Below are positions 17,021-26,679 of a DNA stretch of 64,000 nucleotides, piece by piece. Each line of letters begins with the position of its first letter. Within the stretch, counting starts at the first letter, position 1. A program made the position numbers and the translations under genes. This DNA comes from Candidatus Melainabacteria bacterium (GTDB lineage Bacteria; Cyanobacteriota; Vampirovibrionia; Obscuribacterales; Obscuribacteraceae), in NCBI GenBank assembly GCA_016212515.1, contig JACRFZ010000030.1:1-64000 (forward strand). Reading direction: 5' to 3'. The notes below the pieces were generated by a model, which was not told the DNA's origin, did not search any database, and saw nothing but the letters and a program-made list of their open reading frames with translations.

Positions 17021-17926
17021 ATGGCCTTGCCTGAGAGCAGTACTCGCCTTCTTTTTATATTGGCTGTAAGCCTGGCTGCCACAACGGCCGCGCCAGGGCA
17101 GACGGCGAAAGGAACGAGCAAAGCGCCGGCTTCACAGGCCGAGCTTGCGGCCATAGAAGAACGAGGGGAGAAGCTATATCTCTATGAAATAGCGCTCTCG
17201 GCCTCCCTGCAAGCACTCCAGCAAAGCAATATAAAAACCGGGTCGGCAAACGACGGCGACCGAGAAAATTTCTCCAGCCTGGTGCAATTGGATCAAAGAG
17301 GCTTTAGGACTGCCTTTGGGCGCCTCGGCGGGGAGCAGCACTGCTACTTTATAGACTTCCTGGTGGAGGGTAAGTGGCAAAATACACCGAACAAAACGGC
17401 AAGCACCGGCAAAGCTGTTTTCTTGAGTCCACCGAAAGAAGACCAGAGCACCTTTCTAGCAATGGCCCGCGCCCTCAGTCTGGTGAAAGAAGACAAGGAA
17501 GCGCTGCTTCCCTATAAAAATCACCATTATGCGGTCTTGCCGGGCAAGTCGGCAGATTCCTTTTATGTCTACTTCTATCCAAGACCTAAGGACAAAGACT
17601 CCTACTTCCTGGGCCATGATCTGAGAGTACAAGTGGAAGCAAACAAAGTGAAAGAACGGCGCGTCATGCACCGCACCATCCTCAGCTTTCCAAACAAAAC
17701 CAAAAAAAACGAGGGTCGGCTGCAACCGGTGATGGGCGTTCATTCTGCCGTTGTGGACGAGCTTCCCGAGGACACCGATGTAATGCATGTGCTTTTGCGC
17801 AAGCCGGCCACAAATGAGATGGTGATTACCAAAACCTATCTCTACGAAATTGAAAAGTCCGGTCGGATCAAGTACCGCGGACCGATCAAGAGCTTCCTCA
17901 AAGGCCGGAAAGAGAAGGCGAACTAA
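17021..17926 (+). CDS. Secreted protein of unknown function
   Basis: A 301-residue protein with an N-terminal signal peptide (hydrophobic core LLFILAVSLAATTAAPG, probable cleavage near residue 27). The mature part is basic, with alternating polar and hydrophobic stretches suggestive of beta structure, and no motif I know. ATG at 17021 follows GAAGGACCG, 7 bp after the ispF stop, so it is the third gene of the carboxylase-ispF unit. It ends in a 4-bp overlap with the convergent TetR gene. Confidence 0.75.
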   Translation: MALPESSTRLLFILAVSLAATTAAPGQTAKGTSKAPASQAELAAIEERGEKLYLYEIALSASLQALQQSNIKTGSANDGDRENFSSLVQLDQRGFRTAFGRLGGEQHCYFIDFLVEGKWQNTPNKTASTGKAVFLSPPKEDQSTFLAMARALSLVKEDKEALLPYKNHHYAVLPGKSADSFYVYFYPRPKDKDSYFLGHDLRVQVEANKVKERRVMHRTILSFPNKTKKNEGRLQPVMGVHSAVVDELPEDTDVMHVLLRKPATNEMVITKTYLYEIEKSGRIKYRGPIKSFLKGRKEKAN

Positions 17927-18534
17927 GTGCGGGGCGAAAGCCCCGTCAAAAGGTCAAAGAGAATTTCATCCACGACAACCTCTGCCGGCTTACGACTGGC
18001 ACTCATAATCCAGTTTAGTTGCCCATGGACCAGCACAAAAGTAAGTAAATGGGTGAGCCACTCCGGACTTATCTCCGGTCTGATGCTGCCCTCAAGTTGT
18101 GCTGCTTCCACAAGCTCAAGGGGTACAAGAGCGGGCGGCTGGAAAATACCGGTTCCGCCCCTTGGACGGGCCGCCTCCTTCACCATAGTCGGTCCCGCAC
18201 TGAAGAGAACCCTGGCTAATTCCAGATTCCGCTCCGTCCATTGAAAGGAATGGGTCATAAAGGACTTCAAGACCAGAAGGGCCGACTGACCGCCGGCCAG
18301 CCTCTCTCTAGACAGACGGCAGGCTTCTTCCACGGCACCAAAGCGCAGGGCCAGAACCAGAGCCTCCTTACTTTCGAAATGATAGAAGACCGTACCTCTA
18401 GCAAGATCCGCCAGTTCGGCAATATCGTCTATGGAAGTATTGAAATAACCCCGCACGGCAAAGAGTGAGGAGGCGGCAGTGAGTATCTGCTGCCTGGTTT
18501 CGTCTCGCTTTCTTAGTCGTCGGCTGGTTGTCAT
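17923..18534 (-). CDS. TetR/AcrR-family transcriptional regulator
   Basis: A 203-residue one-component regulator. The N-terminal helix-turn-helix is clear (RQQILTAASSLFAVRGYFNT, then IAELADLARGTVFYHFESKE), with a divergent C-terminal ligand domain. The ATG at 18534 is preferred over upstream in-frame starts, because the helix-turn-helix begins about 15 residues later. Upstream lies a perfect inverted repeat of GTACAA and further half-sites, suggesting self-regulation and control of the divergent secreted-protein gene. The ligand cannot be told from sequence. Confidence 0.9.
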   Translation of the reverse strand: MTTSRRLRKRDETRQQILTAASSLFAVRGYFNTSIDDIAELADLARGTVFYHFESKEALVLALRFGAVEEACRLSRERLAGGQSALLVLKSFMTHSFQWTERNLELARVLFSAGPTMVKEAARPRGGTGIFQPPALVPLELVEAAQLEGSIRPEISPEWLTHLLTFVLVHGQLNWIMSASRKPAEVVVDEILFDLLTGLSPRT

Positions 18535-18569
18535 TGACTTTTTGCACCCTTGTATGATTTTATACTCTA

Positions 18570-18586
18570 GTACAAAGAAATTGTAC
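18570..18586. promoter_or_regulatory. Probable TetR operator: GTACAA-N5-TTGTAC
   Basis: Perfect inverted repeat with 6-bp arms, 36 bp upstream of the TetR ATG. Two more GTACAA half-sites stand at 18640-18645 and 18676-18681, in front of the divergent gene, and a GTAT/ATAC pair lies at 18552-18565. Four GTACAA motifs in about 120 bp is far above chance for a 6-mer. The assignment to this TetR is inference. Confidence 0.55.
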
Positions 18587-18709
18587 AGCCACAGAGCAAT
18601 AGTCACTTAACGACCACTTTTGCTTTCCCGGCGGCTTCAGTACAATCAAGTTGCCGTAAACCAAAATCCCTTGCAGTACAAAAGAGGCCGACTCGGGCCG
18701 ATCAAACCA

Positions 18710-19330
18710 ATGAAATTAAGAAAATCAGCTTTATCAGCTCTGGTACTACTTTCAGTTTCAATCTTCTTACAGGCTCCCGCCCCGGTTGCTGCCGCCGACG
18801 GCAATCAGACCTTGCCGCCGGTGCCGGCCAAAGAGAATCTGACCGATAAGCCCACCGCCCGGTACGACGAACTGGTGGGAGAACACAATCGCAGCGCCCA
18901 CAGCTATTTGACCGAGGCCCAGAGAGCTTTGCGGGACGGACGGATAGTGAGAGCCACGGCCCTGGCTCGCAAGGCCTTGAACGCCGATCCGGAAGAACTT
19001 GATGCCCACCTGGTTTTAGCCCAGGCCCTCGAACGTAGACTGGATATGCAGGCGGAAAAGGACCAGCGCCTGCTGGGTGAATGCGTACGCCACTGGTTGG
19101 TGGTGTTGCGCTCAGGCGTGGGCGAAGAATCGGGCAACAACTTCAAAGGAGCCGGTGTTTTAGACTCACTCTACCGGGACGATGAGCACTTCATGGAAGC
19201 CAAAGAGCATCTCAAGAAGCTGGTCGGACGTGCGCCAAAAGCCTGGGAAACCAATGAGCGCTATGTCAAGAAAGTACTGTCACCCCAGGCCGAACTAAGC
19301 GCCACGGGCAAAATCGTTACCGGTAAATAG
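18710..19330 (+). CDS. Secreted TPR-like protein
   Basis: A 206-residue protein with a signal peptide (SALSALVLLSVSIFLQAPA, cleavage after APVAAA near residue 28). Residues about 55-120 contain one or two TPR-like helical hairpins (LTEAQRALRDGRIVRATALA, KALNADPEELDAHLVLAQAL). The rest is basic and helical. The start is set at ATG 18710 because upstream in-frame codons lie in the divergent regulatory spacer and would bury the signal peptide. It is probably controlled by the divergent TetR through the GTACAA sites. The function is unknown. Confidence 0.75.
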   Translation: MKLRKSALSALVLLSVSIFLQAPAPVAAADGNQTLPPVPAKENLTDKPTARYDELVGEHNRSAHSYLTEAQRALRDGRIVRATALARKALNADPEELDAHLVLAQALERRLDMQAEKDQRLLGECVRHWLVVLRSGVGEESGNNFKGAGVLDSLYRDDEHFMEAKEHLKKLVGRAPKAWETNERYVKKVLSPQAELSATGKIVTGK

Positions 19331-19336
19331 TGCCGC

Positions 19337-21226
19337 TCAAGAAAACTTCTTAAGCAACTCCTCTCTCTTTTGAGCAAGGGTCTCAGGCAACCTCTCCCCC
19401 AGGCTCTCGAAAAGAGATTTATGTAAGGCCAATTCCTGGGCCCAGAGTTCCTTATGAAGAGTGGTCAACCTGGCAAATGCAACTTCATCAAAACCTTCAA
19501 GACCGGCAAAATTCATATCGGCAAAGCCGGGCATCAAGCCGATTTCAGTCTGCCGGGCGGACGAGCGCTGCCTGACCCGCTCAAAGATCCATTGCAGCAC
19601 CCGCATATTATCGCCAAATCCGGGCCAGAGGAATTCACCCTTTTCACCCTGCAAGAACCAGTTAACGCCGTAGATACGAGGTAGAGCGGCAGGCGGAAGT
19701 TTCTCGGCGAAACTGAGCCAGTGCTGGAAGTAGCTACCCATGTGATAGCCCATAAAAGGCAACATGGCAAAAGGATCCCGCCTTACCTGACCAACCTGAC
19801 CGCTGGCAGCCGCTGTTGTCTCAGAGCCCATGGTAGCAGCCATGTACACGCCATCCTGCCAGGAAGCAGCCTCAAAAACCAGGGGCATGGTGCTGCAACG
19901 CCTGCCACCAAATATGAAGGCATCGATGGGCACCCCTTCCGGCTTATCGAAATTTTCATCGAGGGCCGGACACTGCGTTACCGGAGCCGTAAAGCGTGCA
20001 TTGGGATGAGCCGCTTTGCGCCCGCAGCCCGGCGTCCAGGGCTGCCCCTGCCAATCAATCAGTTCGGATGGGGGCTCATCGGTAAGACCTTCCCACCACA
20101 CATCACCATCCATGGTGAGGGCCACATTGGTGAAGATGCAATTCTTCTCGATAGTTTTGATGGCGTTGGGATTGGTTTTCAGTGAAGTGCCTGGAGCAAC
20201 GCCGAAGAAACCGGCCTCAGGATTGATGGCATAGAGCCTGCCGTCTTCTCCGGGCTTAATCCAGGCGATATCATCACCGACCGTGGTGACTTTCCAACCG
20301 GGCATAGCAGCAGGCGGAATCAACATAGCCAGATTAGTTTTGCCGCAGGCGCTTGGAAAAGCAGCAGCGAAATAGCTCTTCTCGCCCTGGGGAGATTCGA
20401 TACCGAGAATGAGCATATGCTCGGCCAGCCAACCCTCTTTCAGCCCCATGGAAGAAGCGATACGCAAGGCAAAACACTTTTTGCCGAGCAAGGCATTACC
20501 GCCATAACCGGAGCCATAGGACCAGATTTCCCTTGTTTCTGGGAAATGCATGATGTACTTTGTCTCTTTGTTGGAAGGCCAGGCAACATCCTTTTGACCG
20601 GCGGAAAGAGGCATGCCCACAGAGTGCAGGCAGCGAACAAAGTTCTCACTTTCGGCAAGACGATCCAACACACTTTTGCCCATGCGAGTCATGACCGACA
20701 TACTGATCACCACATAGGCGGAATCAGTAACCTGTACCCCAATCTGAGAAAGGGGGGAGGCAATGGGTCCCATGGAGAAAGGCATGACATACATGGTGCG
20801 ACCACGCATAGAGCCTTTGAAATGCCCTTTCAGAGTCGCTTTCGCTTCCTGTGGCGCCATCCAGTTATTGGTGGGACCGGCGTCTTCCTTGCGCTCGGAA
20901 CAGATGAAGGTGCGGTCTTCCACACGGGCCACATCGGACTGATCAGAGCGCGCCAGATAACTGCCGGGACGTTTGCTTTCATTTAGCTTGATCAGTTTGC
21001 CTTCGCTGACCAATTCGGCCAGTAAGCGCTGGTATTCACTCTCGGAACCATCGCAATAAACTATACGCGCCGGTTCGCAAAGTGCCGCCACCTCAGACAC
21101 AAAGCGCTTTACCGCTGCATTTTTCACTTCATAAGCGAGCGGCTCCGCATATGCGGACAGGTTCTGACTAACTGCTTGAGCCGTGGTCTGGGGGGTAGCG
21201 ATATCCACTGGAAGCTCCTTTCCCAT
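19337..21226 (-). CDS. pckG: Phosphoenolpyruvate carboxykinase (GTP)
   Basis: Converts oxaloacetate and GTP to phosphoenolpyruvate, GDP and CO2, the entry step of gluconeogenesis. The GTP-type family is clear from [19 protein letters not shown] near the N-terminus, the kinase-1a P-loop FPSACGKTN with reactive Cys294, and [12 protein letters not shown]. Length is normal at about 629. ATG at 21226 has AGAGG 7 nt upstream; a GTG at 21208 has an equally good AAAGGAG, so the start is uncertain by six codons. It converges on the secreted TPR-like gene. Known cyanobacteria mostly lack this GTP form. Confidence 0.96.
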   Translation of the reverse strand: MGKELPVDIATPQTTAQAVSQNLSAYAEPLAYEVKNAAVKRFVSEVAALCEPARIVYCDGSESEYQRLLAELVSEGKLIKLNESKRPGSYLARSDQSDVARVEDRTFICSERKEDAGPTNNWMAPQEAKATLKGHFKGSMRGRTMYVMPFSMGPIASPLSQIGVQVTDSAYVVISMSVMTRMGKSVLDRLAESENFVRCLHSVGMPLSAGQKDVAWPSNKETKYIMHFPETREIWSYGSGYGGNALLGKKCFALRIASSMGLKEGWLAEHMLILGIESPQGEKSYFAAAFPSACGKTNLAMLIPPAAMPGWKVTTVGDDIAWIKPGEDGRLYAINPEAGFFGVAPGTSLKTNPNAIKTIEKNCIFTNVALTMDGDVWWEGLTDEPPSELIDWQGQPWTPGCGRKAAHPNARFTAPVTQCPALDENFDKPEGVPIDAFIFGGRRCSTMPLVFEAASWQDGVYMAATMGSETTAAASGQVGQVRRDPFAMLPFMGYHMGSYFQHWLSFAEKLPPAALPRIYGVNWFLQGEKGEFLWPGFGDNMRVLQWIFERVRQRSSARQTEIGLMPGFADMNFAGLEGFDEVAFARLTTLHKELWAQELALHKSLFESLGERLPETLAQKREELLKKFS

Positions 21227-21416
21227 TACTGGGCCTCTGTACAAAATCATTACAATAGGTTACCGAATTTGAAGCGCCAGGCCATCCCTCTTCAGGCTAA
21301 TCGAAGACAGCACTCACATAAGTTATGTTGAATGTAAGGCATAAGCGGCAGCTAATATTAGCCGGGATTCCGGCCGCCTCAAAAATAAAGTCACCGCCTG
21401 TGACACCAAAGACAAC

Positions 21417-22250
21417 CTAAGGCTGCAAGGGCGGCTGGTCCCAGGTCTGGTAATTACCCACCACAAGGCGCACATTACCGGAGACCGGATCGCGGATAGG
21501 CTTACCGTCTATACCGGCGCCCCAGACCACGAAGTAGTAGGCACTGTCGGTAACGATGCCGATGGTGCCGGGGGTCGCCTGCCAGTCGTAGGGTGGGTTC
21601 GTGGCTAGCTGGGCCATATCGGCAGCATTCAAGGAACGGTCATACAAGATCTTGATGCGGTTGCGGTTATATTTGGAATCGGAAGGAATAATCGGCATGG
21701 GCTGATCATCGGCAATCTGCAGGTTAGGATCCACATCCTTGCCCGGCTCCATATAAATGCCACCGTGCATGTAAGGGTTGTTGGGCACCAGAATATTCAT
21801 CTGGCGCATGGCAATATTCAATTCGTCGCTCTGCCCGAAAGAAAGGTTATAAGGGTCCTCGCCGCCCACCGACTGTTCCGGGAAATGGTGATTCCAGACC
21901 ACATAATCGTTCATCCAGTCAGCCACTTTCTTCATCTGCCGGAAAAGCTCATTATCTGCAGTCATCACCATTTCGGTGTAGATCATTTGCTTCTGCAGCC
22001 GGGCCTGTCTTACTTCCTGCTCCTTTATAAGCTTTCCGAGAGCCTCGCTGTCATTCTTCTGGGCCGGTGCCTTCTCGGAGTTGCCGGCAGCTCCATCCTT
22101 CAAGAATAGCCCGTCACTTTCAAAAAGCGGTTTCTGGAAGAGACCGCCTCCCGTCTTGAACAGGTCATCGGCCGGGGCCCTCGCCGGTATAAGGGCAAGC
22201 AACCCGGAAAGCAAAAGGAAAACGGGAACCTTCTTAAGAATGGCTGGCAC
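21417..22250 (-). CDS. Secreted protein of unknown function
   Basis: A 277-residue protein with a signal peptide (VPVFLLLSGLLALIPARAPA, cleavage near residue 27). A region with repeated GLFQKPLFESDGLFLKD-type sequence follows, then a helical stretch and a C-terminal part with Tyr, Trp and Pro (VTDSAYYFVVWGAGIDGKP). I do not recognise the family. GTG at 22250 is chosen because GGAGG stands 5 nt upstream and the signal peptide then begins at once. A TTGACA at 22331-22326 could be its -35 box, but the -10 is poor. Confidence 0.75.
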   Translation of the reverse strand: MPAILKKVPVFLLLSGLLALIPARAPADDLFKTGGGLFQKPLFESDGLFLKDGAAGNSEKAPAQKNDSEALGKLIKEQEVRQARLQKQMIYTEMVMTADNELFRQMKKVADWMNDYVVWNHHFPEQSVGGEDPYNLSFGQSDELNIAMRQMNILVPNNPYMHGGIYMEPGKDVDPNLQIADDQPMPIIPSDSKYNRNRIKILYDRSLNAADMAQLATNPPYDWQATPGTIGIVTDSAYYFVVWGAGIDGKPIRDPVSGNVRLVVGNYQTWDQPPLQP

Positions 22251-22611
22251 CGGAACCTCCACAAGAACCTGCCGCCCATTGAGAGGCTGCAAATCTTACT
22301 TTACCCCGTTTGGGGGCAACCTTGCTGTCAATACAGGAAATCAACTAAAAAAATACGGGCTAGGCCCTAATGGCAGGATTGGCGGTTGCTACTAAGATGA
22401 ATATATTAGCAGCGACGAACGAGGGCTGGTCCTCCACTACGGCAAATGCGGCGATCCGCAAGTGAAAGTGTGTACCAGCGGTTGACTTGGCTCTCGAGAT
22501 AGACTCCTGTTGATACGCAAAAGCTAAAGGCGAGGAACCTAGCGTTCCTCGCCTTTTTGCTTTTCTGCCTTTCAGCTTATTGCTCTTGCAAGCCTAAATC
22601 AGTTTACTGAT
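22251..22611. other. 361-bp spacer with several small hairpins; possible leader or ncRNA
   Basis: No convincing coding region. It contains a hairpin with 11-nt arms at 22385-22416 (one mismatch and one G-T pair), two small 4-bp stems (GAGG/CCTC near 22421, GCGG/CCGC near 22450) and the strong terminator at 22525-22557. It could be the structured 5' leader of the minus-strand secreted-protein gene, or a plus-strand small RNA ending at the terminator. Neither is proven. Confidence 0.3.
22525..22557. terminator. Rho-independent terminator near groEL 3' end
   Basis: Perfect 13-bp stem AAAGGCGAGGAAC / GTTCCTCGCCTTT with a 5-nt loop. It lies about 55 bp beyond the groEL stop. The plus strand has a TTTTTGCTTTT tail and the minus strand TTTAGCTTTTG, so it may work in both directions. 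Confidence 0.85.
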
Positions 22612-24240
22612 TTAGAACTCACCCATGCCGGCGCCTGCGGGCATGCCAGCGTTCTTTTTCTCGTCCGGAACGTCCACAACCAGTGCTTCGGTGGTGAGGA
22701 ACATAGCGGCGATGGAAGAAGCGTTCTGGATGGCGCAACGCTCTACTTTAGCAGGGTCGATGATACCGGCTTTAGCCATGTCGACGTATTCGAAAGTCAT
22801 GGCGTTGAAACCGATGCCTTCTTTCTGCTCTTTCACGCGCTCAACCACCACTTCACCGGGAAGACCGGCGTTATCGGCGATCTGACGAACAGGAGCTTCG
22901 AAAGACTTGACGACGATTTCGAAACCGGTGCGCTCATCACCATGAAGCTTCTCTTTTTCTTTTTCGAGCTTCTTGGAGATATTGAGAAGAGCGGTACCGC
23001 CGCCGGGAACATAACCTTCTTCAACAGCAGCGCGAGTTGCGTTGAGGGCATCTTCCATGCGCAGTTTGCGATCTTTCAATTCGGTTTCGGTAGCAGCGCC
23101 GACTTTGATAACGGCTACGCCGCCGGCCAGTTTGGCCAGACGCTCTTGCAGTTTTTCTTTGTCGAACTCGGAATCGGATTCTTCGATCTGACGTTTGATA
23201 ACGGCAACGCGTTTTTCAACTTCAGCTTTGGTTTCGTTACCGGCAACGACAGTGGTCTTGTCTTTGTTGACGCGAACCTGACGAGCTTTACCGAGCATTT
23301 CAACGGTAACATTTTCCAGCTTGGTGCCGGCTTCTTCGGAAACAACCTGACCGCCGGTGAGGATGGCGATGTCTTTGAGCATCTCTTTTCTACGATCGCC
23401 GAAGCCAGGAGCTTTGACGGCGCAGCAAGGAAGTACTTTGCGCAGGTGGTTGACTACGAGAGTAGCCAGGGCTTCGCCTTCTACATCTTCAGCGATGAGA
23501 AGGAAAGGACGTCCGGCGCGGGCAACTTTCTCGAGAACCGGTACGAGGTCGGCGAGCAGGTTGACTTTCTTGTCGATGCAGAGGATGTAGGGCTCATCAA
23601 GAACGCTTTCCATTTTTTCACTGTCGGTGACGAAATAAGCGGAAACGAAGCCTTTGTCGAACTGCATGCCTTCAACAACTTCCAGTTCGGTGTTGAGGGA
23701 TTTAGATTCTTCAACGGTGATGACGCCGTCCTTGCCTACTTTTTCCATAGCATCGGCAATGATTTTGCCGGTTTCTTCGTCGTTGCCGGCGGAGATGGTT
23801 GCTACCTGGGTGATTTCAACTTTGCCTTCAACCGGCTTGGCCAGTTTTTTGATTTCGGCAACAGCCATGTCGGCGGCTTTGTGGATACCACGACGAAGAA
23901 CCATCGGATTGGCTCCGGCGGCTACGTTGCGGAGACCTTCTTTGACCATCGCCTGAGCCAATACGGCAGCGGTGGTGGTGCCGTCGCCGGCGTTGTCGTT
24001 GGTGCGGGAGCACACTTCGCGGATGAGCTGTGCGCCGGCGTTTTCCAAATGATCTTCCAGTTCGATTTCTTTGGCGATGGAAACACCGTCATTGATGATC
24101 TGGGGAGCGCCGAACTTCTTCTCGAGAACGACGTTTCTTCCAGCCGGACCGAGGGTCAATTTAACGGTGTTGGCCACTTGATCAAGTCCACGCTCAAGAG
24201 CGCGACGAGCCACTTCACTGTATACGATTTGCTTAGCCAT
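22612..24240 (-). CDS. groEL: Chaperonin GroEL (Hsp60)
   Basis: ATP-driven folding chamber subunit; 14 copies form the double ring capped by GroES. The 542 residues cover the whole family: [45 protein letters not shown] and [13 protein letters not shown] are all present. The C-terminal tail is [10 protein letters not shown] rather than a long GGM repeat. ATG at 24240 has AGGAG about 13 nt upstream. groES precedes it by 93 bp. A 612-codon open frame on the opposite strand across both genes is an antisense artefact. Confidence 0.99.
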   Translation of the reverse strand: MAKQIVYSEVARRALERGLDQVANTVKLTLGPAGRNVVLEKKFGAPQIINDGVSIAKEIELEDHLENAGAQLIREVCSRTNDNAGDGTTTAAVLAQAMVKEGLRNVAAGANPMVLRRGIHKAADMAVAEIKKLAKPVEGKVEITQVATISAGNDEETGKIIADAMEKVGKDGVITVEESKSLNTELEVVEGMQFDKGFVSAYFVTDSEKMESVLDEPYILCIDKKVNLLADLVPVLEKVARAGRPFLLIAEDVEGEALATLVVNHLRKVLPCCAVKAPGFGDRRKEMLKDIAILTGGQVVSEEAGTKLENVTVEMLGKARQVRVNKDKTTVVAGNETKAEVEKRVAVIKRQIEESDSEFDKEKLQERLAKLAGGVAVIKVGAATETELKDRKLRMEDALNATRAAVEEGYVPGGGTALLNISKKLEKEKEKLHGDERTGFEIVVKSFEAPVRQIADNAGLPGEVVVERVKEQKEGIGFNAMTFEYVDMAKAGIIDPAKVERCAIQNASSIAAMFLTTEALVVDVPDEKKNAGMPAGAGMGEF

Positions 24241-24333
24241 ACTTTTTCGATTTCTCCTGAAATTGAAGTTGTATTGGGTGATTCTTTACTTGTCCGAACG
24301 CCTTTTAAAGGCTCCGGTAAAATGCAGACGGTC

Positions 24334-24645
24334 TTAGCCGATTACAGCAAGAATGTCTTTTTCGGCGAGGATGAGGTATTCATGACCGTCGATTTTCACT
24401 TCGGTACCAGAATATTTAGCGAACAGCACTTTATCGCCCACTTTTACTTCGAGGGGCTGACGGTTGCCTTTATCATCCAGACGACCAGCTCCAACAGCCA
24501 GGATTTCGCCCTGCTGCGGCTTCTCTTTGGCGGTGTCGGGAAGGACAATGCCACCCGCTGTTTTTTCTTCGGCTTCGAGTTTCTTGACAACAACTCGGTC
24601 GGCCAGCGGTTTAAGTTGAAGCTTAGATGCAGATGCAGTAGCCAA
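24334..24645 (-). CDS. groES: Co-chaperonin GroES (Hsp10)
   Basis: Lid of the GroEL chamber. The 103 residues include [12 protein letters not shown], the mobile loop [21 protein letters not shown], and [17 protein letters not shown]. The start is TTG at 24645, decided by a strong AGGAGG 8 nt upstream; no ATG is available before the conserved core. A short Ala/Ser-rich extension (TASASKLQ) precedes the usual start. The 183-bp upstream spacer has no CIRCE repeat (TTAGCACTC-N9-GAGTGCTAA), so control by HrcA at the classical site is not supported. Confidence 0.98.
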   Translation of the reverse strand: MATASASKLQLKPLADRVVVKKLEAEEKTAGGIVLPDTAKEKPQQGEILAVGAGRLDDKGNRQPLEVKVGDKVLFAKYSGTEVKIDGHEYLILAEKDILAVIG

Positions 24646-24749
24646 GGTTCTATCCTCCTATTACGAATTAATTTCGCAAGAGATGTAAACGTCGTGCACA
24701 CGAAAGACGCGCTATGTCGTCTTGCTATGCACATGGTTCAGTGTATAGA

Positions 24750-24786
24750 GCAAAGGCAAGTCAGCTCTTGCTTTTGCTAATTTTTT
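24750..24786 (+). terminator. Hairpin with T-run upstream of groES, role uncertain
   Basis: GCAAAGGCAAG-TCAGCT-CTTGCTTTTGC (one mismatched pair), followed on the plus strand by TAATTTTTT. It sits between the GGDEF gene and groES, both on the minus strand. The T-run is on the wrong strand to end the GGDEF transcript, so it could instead fold in the groES leader. Confidence 0.35.
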
Positions 24787-24828
24787 AAGAATTGAGGTAA
24801 CGGGCCGCCTCAGACTTTACCTGGCAAA

Positions 24829-26514
24829 CTAGAGGCCCTTCTTCTTGCCCACAAGCGCGCCCGGTTTGGACAACCAGGTGGCATACTCGGGGGTGGCGGT
24901 GAGGCGACTCTGGAGACGCGCCTGACGCTCCGATATGACGGCCATGCGGGCCTGCTTGGCCAGTTCTTCCCAGGTGATGCCGGAGAGGGCGCCACTGTCT
25001 TTGTAGCTACCGGTGAGGGCGGTCTTGACCCGGTCGCGCCCTTCATACTTGGCCACATTCAATGCCTGTTCGGCATCACGCATCAAGTTGGCAAGGTTGT
25101 CGGCATTGCCCGGGAAGGAGGCAATACCCACTGAAACAGTTATCAAGCCGATGCCGGGAGCGGGCGCCTGCCGCAGTTTCTGCCGCAAGCGGTCGGCCAC
25201 CTCGAGAGCATGTTCCTGAGCAGTCTCAGGCAGAATAACGGCAAACTCCTCGCCGCCGAAGCGGGAGGGCACATCGATATCGCGCAGAGAACTCTTGATG
25301 GTTCCGGCCACATGCTTGATGGCATCGTCACCCTTCATCTGGCCAAGCATTTCATTGATCTGGGAAAGATGGTCGATGTCCACCAGTAAGACCGACAGGT
25401 TGTGGGAATGTCTCTGGGAGCGCTCCAGTTCCTTCACCAGAGCCGCTTCGAAGTGCACCCGGTTAACCAGTCCGGTGTGGGCATCGAGGATGGAACCACC
25501 AAGGCTGGCCGACTCATGAGAGAGGGCGATGTTCAAAGCAGCGGAGACCTGCGCGGCCAGAGACTCCAGAAGATCTTGATGCTCTCGGTGGAAGGCCCGT
25601 GATTCCGTAGAGAAGACTTCCAACACCCCAATTTTGCGCTCTCCGCTGATAAGCGGTATAGCCAATACCGAAGCAAAAGGTCTGCCGCTCATGGCCCGGG
25701 GCATACCAAAGGGCTCCCGTTGACCATCTCCGTAGACTTCCGTGTGACCGGCCCGCAAGCAACTGCCGGCAATGGATTTGCCGAAAGACATGTCAAACTC
25801 GCTCAGACTGGGGCCGTCGAGCCCCTTGAAGGCAGCCAACTGAAATTTCTCGCCGCCTTCATCAAGAAGGAGAATGGCGCAAGTAGGCGTGTTTCCCAGA
25901 ACCAGAGCCGTATCGGCGGCAATCTTAAGCACCGGACCGACTTCCAGGGCATTGGAATTGAGGGCGCAAGAGGTTTTATAGAGAGTATTGAGGCGCTCCC
26001 GCTCATACTCGGAGCGACCAAACAAAATAGAGTTGGAGATGGCGGTGGCAACCAGATCCGACACCTCTTTCAGGAAATCAAGAAAACTCAAGAGCTGCGG
26101 ATTGTTGACCTCGAGCAAAACCGCACCCACAAGCAAGTTTCCGCTGACAAGGGGTAAGGCGATCTGCCCCTTAGAGGCCTCTCTGCGCATGATCGTGGCT
26201 GAAAAGTCGGGCGCCTGAGAGGCTTCGGCACAGGCTATCGGCACGCGTCTCTGGTGTACCGACTTGAGCATGCTGTCGATAGCGAAGGGAATAACCTTCA
26301 TTTGATCAAGGGAACCGTCCGTATACCCTTTGGCAGCCATCAGCTTGAAACAGGTGCTCTCGTTATCGCAGAGAAAAACCGCCACCTTGGCACCGCCCGC
26401 CAGTTCCGTGAAGAGGGCCACAGCAGAATCAAGTACTTCTTTCAACTTTAAGGAAGCAAAAAGTCCCTTCTGCAATTGCAGCAGTCGGGGCAGTATGTTT
26501 GATTCGCTTGTCAT
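24829..26514 (-). CDS. GAF-GAF-GGDEF diguanylate cyclase
   Basis: Probably makes cyclic di-GMP from two GTP, under control of two sensory GAF domains. GAF1 covers about residues 20-165, GAF2 about 180-330, and the GGDEF domain about 340-500. The active-site signature is GGEEF at 420-424, intact, and the inhibitory I-site RxxD is RDID at 411-414, so product feedback is expected. A helical tail of about 60 residues follows. No transmembrane helix is seen, so it is cytoplasmic. No EAL or HD-GYP phosphodiesterase or PilZ effector is nearby. It is divergent from the HIT gene. Confidence 0.93.
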   Translation of the reverse strand: MTSESNILPRLLQLQKGLFASLKLKEVLDSAVALFTELAGGAKVAVFLCDNESTCFKLMAAKGYTDGSLDQMKVIPFAIDSMLKSVHQRRVPIACAEASQAPDFSATIMRREASKGQIALPLVSGNLLVGAVLLEVNNPQLLSFLDFLKEVSDLVATAISNSILFGRSEYERERLNTLYKTSCALNSNALEVGPVLKIAADTALVLGNTPTCAILLLDEGGEKFQLAAFKGLDGPSLSEFDMSFGKSIAGSCLRAGHTEVYGDGQREPFGMPRAMSGRPFASVLAIPLISGERKIGVLEVFSTESRAFHREHQDLLESLAAQVSAALNIALSHESASLGGSILDAHTGLVNRVHFEAALVKELERSQRHSHNLSVLLVDIDHLSQINEMLGQMKGDDAIKHVAGTIKSSLRDIDVPSRFGGEEFAVILPETAQEHALEVADRLRQKLRQAPAPGIGLITVSVGIASFPGNADNLANLMRDAEQALNVAKYEGRDRVKTALTGSYKDSGALSGITWEELAKQARMAVISERQARLQSRLTATPEYATWLSKPGALVGKKKGL

Positions 26515-26679
26515 CGCACTCTCCCTCCAGGCAGAGAACTTAAGGATAAACGTGTTTGTCGTCTTTCGGAGCGCCTTCGTCCTAAATTCTTTAGAGTAAG
26601 CTTTTAGCCGCCTTGCCTTATCATTTACTGCACCTTCAATTTTTACCCTATCCGCTTCCCTGCCAAAGGAGAATCCTCA

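Noticed and set aside
17930-17945. Hairpin CGGGGC-GAAA-GCCCCG at the 3' end of the TetR gene, considered as terminator
   Set aside because: No T-run follows on either strand, and it lies inside coding sequence.
21361-21404. GCCGG-GATT-CCGGC hairpin and GTCAC-N5-GTGAC repeat upstream of pckG
   Set aside because: Short arms, no T-run, and not a match to CRP (TGTGA-N6-TCACA) orientation; no support beyond the repeats.
22942-24780. Open frame of 612 codons on the plus strand across groEL and groES
   Set aside because: It is antisense to two unmistakable chaperonin genes, gives a Phe/Gly/Asp-rich sequence without known motifs, and arises from their codon bias.
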